Shown here piece by piece: positions 5,487 through 8,540 of a DNA stretch of 8,540 nt. The stretch is from Azonexaceae bacterium. GTDB lineage: Bacteria; Pseudomonadota; Gammaproteobacteria; Burkholderiales; Rhodocyclaceae. A program made the translations under genes and the position numbers. The notes beneath the pieces were generated by a model. It was not told where the DNA came from. It was given only the letters and a program-made list of their open reading frames with translations, and searched no databases. Where the stretch lies: assembly GCA_009469685.1 (NCBI GenBank), contig SSTA01000049.1, positions 1 to 8,540 on the forward strand, read 5' to 3'. How positions within the stretch are numbered: the first letter of the stretch is position 1; each line of letters starts with the position of its first letter.

Positions 5487-5926
5487 TGACCCGCCTTTCC
5501 GCCGCCGTTCTCCTGGCGATGACGGCCGCTCTGCCGGCGGCGGCCGTCGAATATCGTTCCATAGACGCCCCGGTGGCGGTGATGTACGACGCTCCTTCTC
5601 TGAAGGGGAAGAAGCTCTACCTCATCCGCCGTTTTGCGCCGGTCGAGACCGTGGTGCCCCTCGAAGGCTGGACCAAGGTTCGCGATGCGGAAGGAACCCT
5701 GGCCTGGGTCGAGAGCAAGGTCTTGGGGGAGCGGCGTACCGTGGTCGTCACCGCTTCCCGGGCTGATGTGCGCCAGGCGGACAAACCCGAGGCCCCCCTG
5801 CTCTTCGAGGCGGAGAAATGGGTCGCCTTCGAATTCCTCGAACCGGCGTCGCCGGGCTGGGTCAAGATACGCCATCGGGATGGCGCCACGGGGTACGTGC
5901 GCAGCACCCAGGTCTGGGGCTTCTAG
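5486..5926 (+). CDS. Exported SH3-domain protein of unknown function
   Basis: The 146-residue product has a clear Sec signal peptide (MTRLSAAVLLAMTAALPAAA, cleavage about 20/21) and so is periplasmic. The mature part consists of two bacterial SH3-like repeats. The first spans about 22-78 (APVAVMYDAPS ... GWTKVRDAEGTLAWVESKVL) and the second about 84-143 (VVTASRADVRQ ... GWVKIRHRDGATGYVRSTQVW). Each ends with the GW-K-R-G-YV pattern of such domains. Bacterial SH3 repeats often bind peptidoglycan or its peptides, but no catalytic domain is present. It starts within the secB stop codon and ends 3 bp before gpsA, so it is a tightly embedded operon member. It is absent from the E. coli version of the cluster as I recall it. 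Its partner is unknown. Confidence 0.85.
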   Translation: MTRLSAAVLLAMTAALPAAAVEYRSIDAPVAVMYDAPSLKGKKLYLIRRFAPVETVVPLEGWTKVRDAEGTLAWVESKVLGERRTVVVTASRADVRQADKPEAPLLFEAEKWVAFEFLEPASPGWVKIRHRDGATGYVRSTQVWGF

Positions 5927-5929
5927 GCG

Positions 5930-6919
5930 ATGAATCTCGCCGTTCTCGCTGCCGGTGCCTGGGGAACCGCACTGGCGATTGCCTTCTCGGGCCGCCACCG
6001 GGTCACCCTGTGGAGTCGTGAAACCGACGTGGCGGAGGAAATGCTTGCCCTGCGGGAGAACCGTCGCTTTCTCCCGGGATTTCCGCTGCCGGAGGGCTTG
6101 GCGGTTGAGACCGACCTTGCCAAGGCGGTGGCGGGCGTCGATCTTCTGGTGGTCGCCACCCCCATCGCCGGTCTGCGCGGAACCCTGGAGGCACTGAAGA
6201 CCCTGGGCTGCGCCGTTCCGCTGGTCTGGGTCTGCAAGGGCTTCGAATCCGGCAGCGGCCGCCTGCCCCATCAGGTGGTGGCCGAAGTGATGGGCGCCGA
6301 TTTCGTCAGCGGCGTCCTCTCGGGGCCCAGTTTCGCCGAAGAGGTGGCGGCCGGTCAGCCCACCGCCGTCGCGCTGGCGTCGGGGGATTTCGATTTCGCC
6401 CGCCGCATCGCGCGGGAACTCCATACGCCGCGCCTGCGCCTCTATGCCAACGATGATCTGGCCGGCGTCGAGGTCGGGGGAGCGGTGAAGAACGTCCTGG
6501 CGATCGCCACCGGCGTCTGCGATGGCCTCGGACTCGGACTCAATTCCCGCGCCGCCCTGATGACCCGGGGTCTGGCCGAAATCGCCCGCCTCGGCCTCGC
6601 CTTGGGCGCTCGCCGGGAGACCTTCCTCGGTCTCGCCGGGATGGGCGATCTCATTCTGACCTGTACCGGCGACCTCTCGCGCAATCGCCGGGTGGGTCTG
6701 GGCCTCGCCCAGGACAAGACTCTGGCGCAAATCCTCGACGAACTCGGCCACGTTGCGGAGGGCGTCTATACCGCCCGGGAAGTCGCCCGCATGGCCGACG
6801 AATTGGGTATAGACATGCCCATCTCCACTGCGGTGGCGGCCGTTCTGGCGGGCCGATTGACGGCGCGCGGCGCGCTCGAGCAATTGATGGCGCGGGATCC
6901 CAAGGAAGAGATCGCCTGA
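5930..6919 (+). CDS. gpsA: NAD(P)-dependent glycerol-3-phosphate dehydrogenase
   Basis: GpsA reduces dihydroxyacetone phosphate to sn-glycerol 3-phosphate in the cytoplasm, the entry step of phospholipid synthesis. The 329 residues are a normal length. The N-terminal Rossmann fold starts MNLAVLAAGAWGTALAIAF. VWVCKGFE (99-106) and SGPSFAEEVAAGQPTA (131-146) are family blocks. The catalytic lysine is Lys187 in GGAVKNVLAIA, followed by GLGLNSRAALMTRGLAE (200-216) and GMGDLILTCTGDLSRNRRVG (237-256), all highly conserved. In the dinucleotide-binding motif the first glycine of GAGAWG is alanine (Ala7). A single base change from GGT or GGC could produce this GCT codon. The gene starts 3 bp after the SH3 gene and ends 7 bp before a convergent gene. 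Confidence 0.96.
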   Translation: MNLAVLAAGAWGTALAIAFSGRHRVTLWSRETDVAEEMLALRENRRFLPGFPLPEGLAVETDLAKAVAGVDLLVVATPIAGLRGTLEALKTLGCAVPLVWVCKGFESGSGRLPHQVVAEVMGADFVSGVLSGPSFAEEVAAGQPTAVALASGDFDFARRIARELHTPRLRLYANDDLAGVEVGGAVKNVLAIATGVCDGLGLGLNSRAALMTRGLAEIARLGLALGARRETFLGLAGMGDLILTCTGDLSRNRRVGLGLAQDKTLAQILDELGHVAEGVYTAREVARMADELGIDMPISTAVAAVLAGRLTARGALEQLMARDPKEEIA

Positions 6920-6920
6920 T

Positions 6921-6937
6921 CCGCGGTCATTCCGCGG
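6921..6937. terminator. Short palindrome between convergent gpsA and hydrolase genes, possible weak terminator
   Basis: CCGCGG (6921-6926) and CCGCGG (6932-6937) form a 6-bp all-GC stem with loop TCATT. It begins 2 bases after the gpsA stop and its loop contains the TGA stop of the minus-strand hydrolase. There is no T tract in either direction, so intrinsic termination would be weak. With only 7 bp between the two stops, it is the only structure available to separate the converging transcripts. Confidence 0.3.
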
Positions 6938-7823
6938 TGCCAGCCTGAGGTGCTCGCGCTGCGGGACGCAGATTCCGGGCAAGGAATTCCAGAATCCGCG
7001 CTTCGTACTCGGCCGGGGCAAAACCGTGGAGATCGACATGGGCGGCTCCCGTCACGCGCCACAATTCCTTCGGAGCCGAAGCCGCGGCGAAGATCCGCTC
7101 GGTTTCCGCCCAGGGCGTGTGGCGGTCTTCGCTCCCGGAAGCGATCAACACCGGGGCAGCGAGATCGGCGATCGCCGCGATCGGATGAAGATCGCGCTGC
7201 GCCACGCCGGTCACCAAGGGCAATTGCCAGAGAAGCAGCGGCGCGAGCAAATCGCCTCCGGCACCGAAGCGCATGGCGAGGCGATTGGCGACCGCCTGCT
7301 CGATGGTCGGATAGAGGGATTCGAGCACGACGGCGGCGGGCGGCGGCTTTGGGTGGGCCAGGACCGTGGCGGCCGCCCCGAGGGAGACCCCGATGACCGC
7401 GATGGGCTCCCCCGGCAGTTCCCTGCGCAGGAAGGCCAGAGAAGCGCGGACTCCCTCGGCCTCCCGGGCACCGAAAGTGATGCGCGTGCCGGGGCTCTCG
7501 CCATGGGCCTGCTGATCGACGGCCAAAGTCGCATAGCCATTGCGGCCCAGGAATCGCGCCCGGGCGAGCATCTGCCGGCGGTCCGAGCGGTTCCCATGCA
7601 ACAGGAGCACAGCGCCGTGACCGGGGAGACCGGGCCAGAGCCAGCCGACCAGGGCGCCTCCCTCGGCGGTCGGAATCGACACGCTGTGGGCCGGAAAATC
7701 CGGGGGAGAGGGTCCCACCGGGCGATTTGCCGGGTGGCTGAGGATTTCTCCGGCCGCAAGCAATACCAGAGCGAGCGTCACCGCTGCGAGGGACAGTGCG
7801 ACGAGGGGCCGGCCCCGGGTCAT
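6927..7823 (-). CDS. Membrane-anchored alpha/beta hydrolase
   Basis: The 298-residue product has an N-terminal hydrophobic segment at about 6-28 (PLVALSLAAVTLALVLLAAGEIL) that should anchor it with the catalytic domain in the periplasm. The fold signatures are in order: LLLHGNRSDR (73-82) with the oxyanion HG, VDQQAHGES (102-110), the nucleophile elbow GVSLG with Ser147 (145-149), Asp233 in SGSEDRHTP, and His262 in GAAHVDLHG. A complete Ser/Asp/His triad is therefore visible. The overall pattern resembles the YqkD/BAAT-like dienelactone or acyl hydrolase group; the substrate cannot be read from sequence. Its ATG overlaps the trmL stop (ATGA), so the two are cotranscribed and translationally coupled, although no functional link is obvious. 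The C-terminal tail is Ala/Pro-rich. Confidence 0.9.
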   Translation of the reverse strand: MTRGRPLVALSLAAVTLALVLLAAGEILSHPANRPVGPSPPDFPAHSVSIPTAEGGALVGWLWPGLPGHGAVLLLHGNRSDRRQMLARARFLGRNGYATLAVDQQAHGESPGTRITFGAREAEGVRASLAFLRRELPGEPIAVIGVSLGAAATVLAHPKPPPAAVVLESLYPTIEQAVANRLAMRFGAGGDLLAPLLLWQLPLVTGVAQRDLHPIAAIADLAAPVLIASGSEDRHTPWAETERIFAAASAPKELWRVTGAAHVDLHGFAPAEYEARILEFLARNLRPAARAPQAGTAE

Positions 7824-8311
7824 CGCTTGGCGTGGAGCGGAGCCGGGTCGCAGGCCCCGTCGAAGCCGTTCTGCCGCCAGGCTTCGAAGACCGTGACCGC
7901 CACGGCGTTGGAAAGATTCAGGCTGCGTTGGCCGGGCAGCATGGGCAGGCGCAGGCGGCGCTCCGCGGGAAAGCCGGCCATGATCGGGGGAGGAAGTCCC
8001 GCCGTTTCGCAGCCGAAAACGAACGCATCTCCAGGGCTGAGCGCCGTGTCGAAGGGGCTTGCGCTGCCCTTGGTGGTCATGGCGAACACACGCCTTCCGG
8101 CCAGGGCCAGGGCACAGGTCGTCCAGTCCGGGTGGCGGATGACCCGGGTGAATTCGTGATAGTCGAGTCCCGCCCGGCGCAGGGCCTTATCGGAAAAGTC
8201 GAAACCGAGGGGTTCCACCAGATGGAGTTCGCTTCCGGTATTGGCGCACAGGCGGATGACGTTTCCCGTGTTGGGCGGGATTTCGGGCTGATGGAGGACG
8301 ACGGCGAACAC
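7820..8311 (-). CDS. trmL: tRNA (cytidine/uridine-2'-O-)-methyltransferase TrmL
   Basis: TrmL is a SPOUT-class enzyme that uses S-adenosylmethionine to methylate the ribose of the wobble base in tRNA-Leu isoacceptors. The 163 residues match the family. The N-terminal block PEIPPNTGNVIRLCANTG (9-26) and RRAGLDYHEF (45-54) are nearly diagnostic. The knot region contains FGCETAGLP (99-107) and RSLNLSNAVAVTVFEAWRQ (129-147). The second block usually has Pro where Cys101 stands. The start is GTG at 8311, giving MFAVVLHQPEIPPN, which aligns with the expected N-terminus; no strong Shine-Dalgarno sequence is present. It lies downstream of gpsA on the opposite strand, whereas E. coli carries it in the same direction after cysE. 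Here cysE is absent. Confidence 0.95.
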   Translation of the reverse strand: MFAVVLHQPEIPPNTGNVIRLCANTGSELHLVEPLGFDFSDKALRRAGLDYHEFTRVIRHPDWTTCALALAGRRVFAMTTKGSASPFDTALSPGDAFVFGCETAGLPPPIMAGFPAERRLRLPMLPGQRSLNLSNAVAVTVFEAWRQNGFDGACDPAPLHAKR

Positions 8312-8408
8312 TTGTCAGGGAATCTAAAAAGGCGTAAGTTTGGAAAACTCAAAAATAATGTTAATTCAGTTAATTAACAGAAAATCTTAAGGTAGGTTTG
8401 AAGAGGGG
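8312..8408. promoter_or_regulatory. AT-rich divergent promoter region between trmL and the MshEN gene
   Basis: This 97-bp gap is markedly AT-rich, unlike the GC-rich surroundings, and must hold the start signals of two divergent genes. It contains a perfect 10-bp palindrome GTTAATTAAC at 8369-8378, and GTTAATT is repeated directly at 8360-8366 and 8369-8375, a 9-bp period. For trmL, minus-strand TTGAGT (8352-8347) is followed after 17-18 bp by TTTTAG or TTTAGA, a poor minus-10. For the plus gene, TTGGAA (8340-8345) followed after 16 bp by TAATTC (8362-8367) is a weak candidate. The promoter assignments are tentative. Confidence 0.45.
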
Positions 8409-8540
8409 ATGCCACCACCGCAAAAAGTCCGTCTCGGCGATTTGTTGATTCAGCAGGGGCTGCTTACCGACGAGCAGCTCAAGCTCGCCCTTGATCGTCA
8501 GAAAGCCACCGGCCGCAAACTCGGGCGCATTTTCGTCGAA
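8409..8540 (+). CDS. MshEN-domain protein, 5' part only; likely GspE/PilB/MshE-type ATPase
   Basis: Only 44 codons are visible before the window edge. Residues 8-36 (RLGDLLIQQGLLTDEQLKLALDRQKATGR) match the MshEN pattern RLG-x-x-L ... L-x-x-A-L-x-x-Q, followed by the expected KLGRIFVE. In MshE this domain binds cyclic di-GMP and precedes a type II/IV secretion ATPase domain. A hexameric assembly ATPase is therefore the likeliest whole protein, but MshEN domains also occur in glycosyltransferases and response regulators. The ATG at 8409 is preceded directly by AGAGGGG (8402-8408 region), a purine-rich stretch that is unusually close to the start. Confidence 0.75.
   Translation, partial: MPPPQKVRLGDLLIQQGLLTDEQLKLALDRQKATGRKLGRIFVE

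Noticed and set aside
5336..7039. Long open frame (567 codons) on the minus strand opposite the SH3 gene and gpsA
   Set aside because: It is antisense to gpsA and neighbours, whose products are unmistakable. The translation is Gly/His/Gln/Arg-rich with no recognisable motif, as expected from GC-rich coding shadow.
7026..8159. Long open frame (377 codons) on the plus strand opposite the hydrolase and trmL
   Set aside because: It runs across two well-supported minus-strand genes and has shadow-like Arg/Gly/Gln composition without domains.

Overview
The window is a GC-rich, densely packed bacterial chromosome segment. Gene content and order suggest a betaproteobacterium, probably of the Rhodocyclales type: SecB and GrxC are proteobacterial, the EnvC–CtpA–MoeB/ThiF order and the short SH3 protein between secB and gpsA fit that group, and an MshE-like ATPase begins at the right edge. 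This placement is inferred from order and protein character; no search was run. Almost everything is core metabolism and envelope upkeep, and no mobile element, CRISPR array or tRNA/rRNA was seen.

Left half, minus strand (about 3823 down to 1): envC (degenerate LytM amidase activator) overlaps ctpA (periplasmic S41 protease) by an ATGA junction. A 133-residue protein of unknown function with a ferredoxin-like, metal-domain-like core and a His-rich tail follows. A 104-bp perfect heptanucleotide tandem array with an inverted tail comes next, and then the first 149 codons of an E1-like adenylyltransferase (MoeB/ThiF/HesA), which runs off the left edge and appears to start with TTG.

Centre, plus strand (3929–6919): an ArsR-family repressor gene lies behind a perfect TATAAT box overlapped by a 17-bp dyad. 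It is followed by a membrane-anchored rhodanese (yibN type), grxC, secB, an exported SH3 protein and gpsA, in one tightly spaced run. From general knowledge, E. coli has the same backbone: envC divergent from yibN-grxC-secB-gpsA, with trmL nearby. The additions here are the ArsR gene in the divergent gap and the SH3 gene between secB and gpsA. ArsR, rhodanese and glutaredoxin together suggest regulation by thiol or persulfide status.

Right end: a minus-strand pair, trmL (tRNA wobble 2'-O-methyltransferase) and a membrane-anchored alpha/beta hydrolase, converges on gpsA across only 7 bp. An AT-rich 97-bp gap separates trmL from a divergent plus-strand gene that starts with a MshEN-type domain and is cut by the window edge.

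The points most worth a second look are the heptamer array with its hairpin-forming tail, the ArsR/dyad/rhodanese unit, the metal-domain-like orphan protein, the uncertain start of envC, and an alanine in place of the first glycine of the GpsA dinucleotide-binding motif. I did not find a convincing entirely new multi-gene system.
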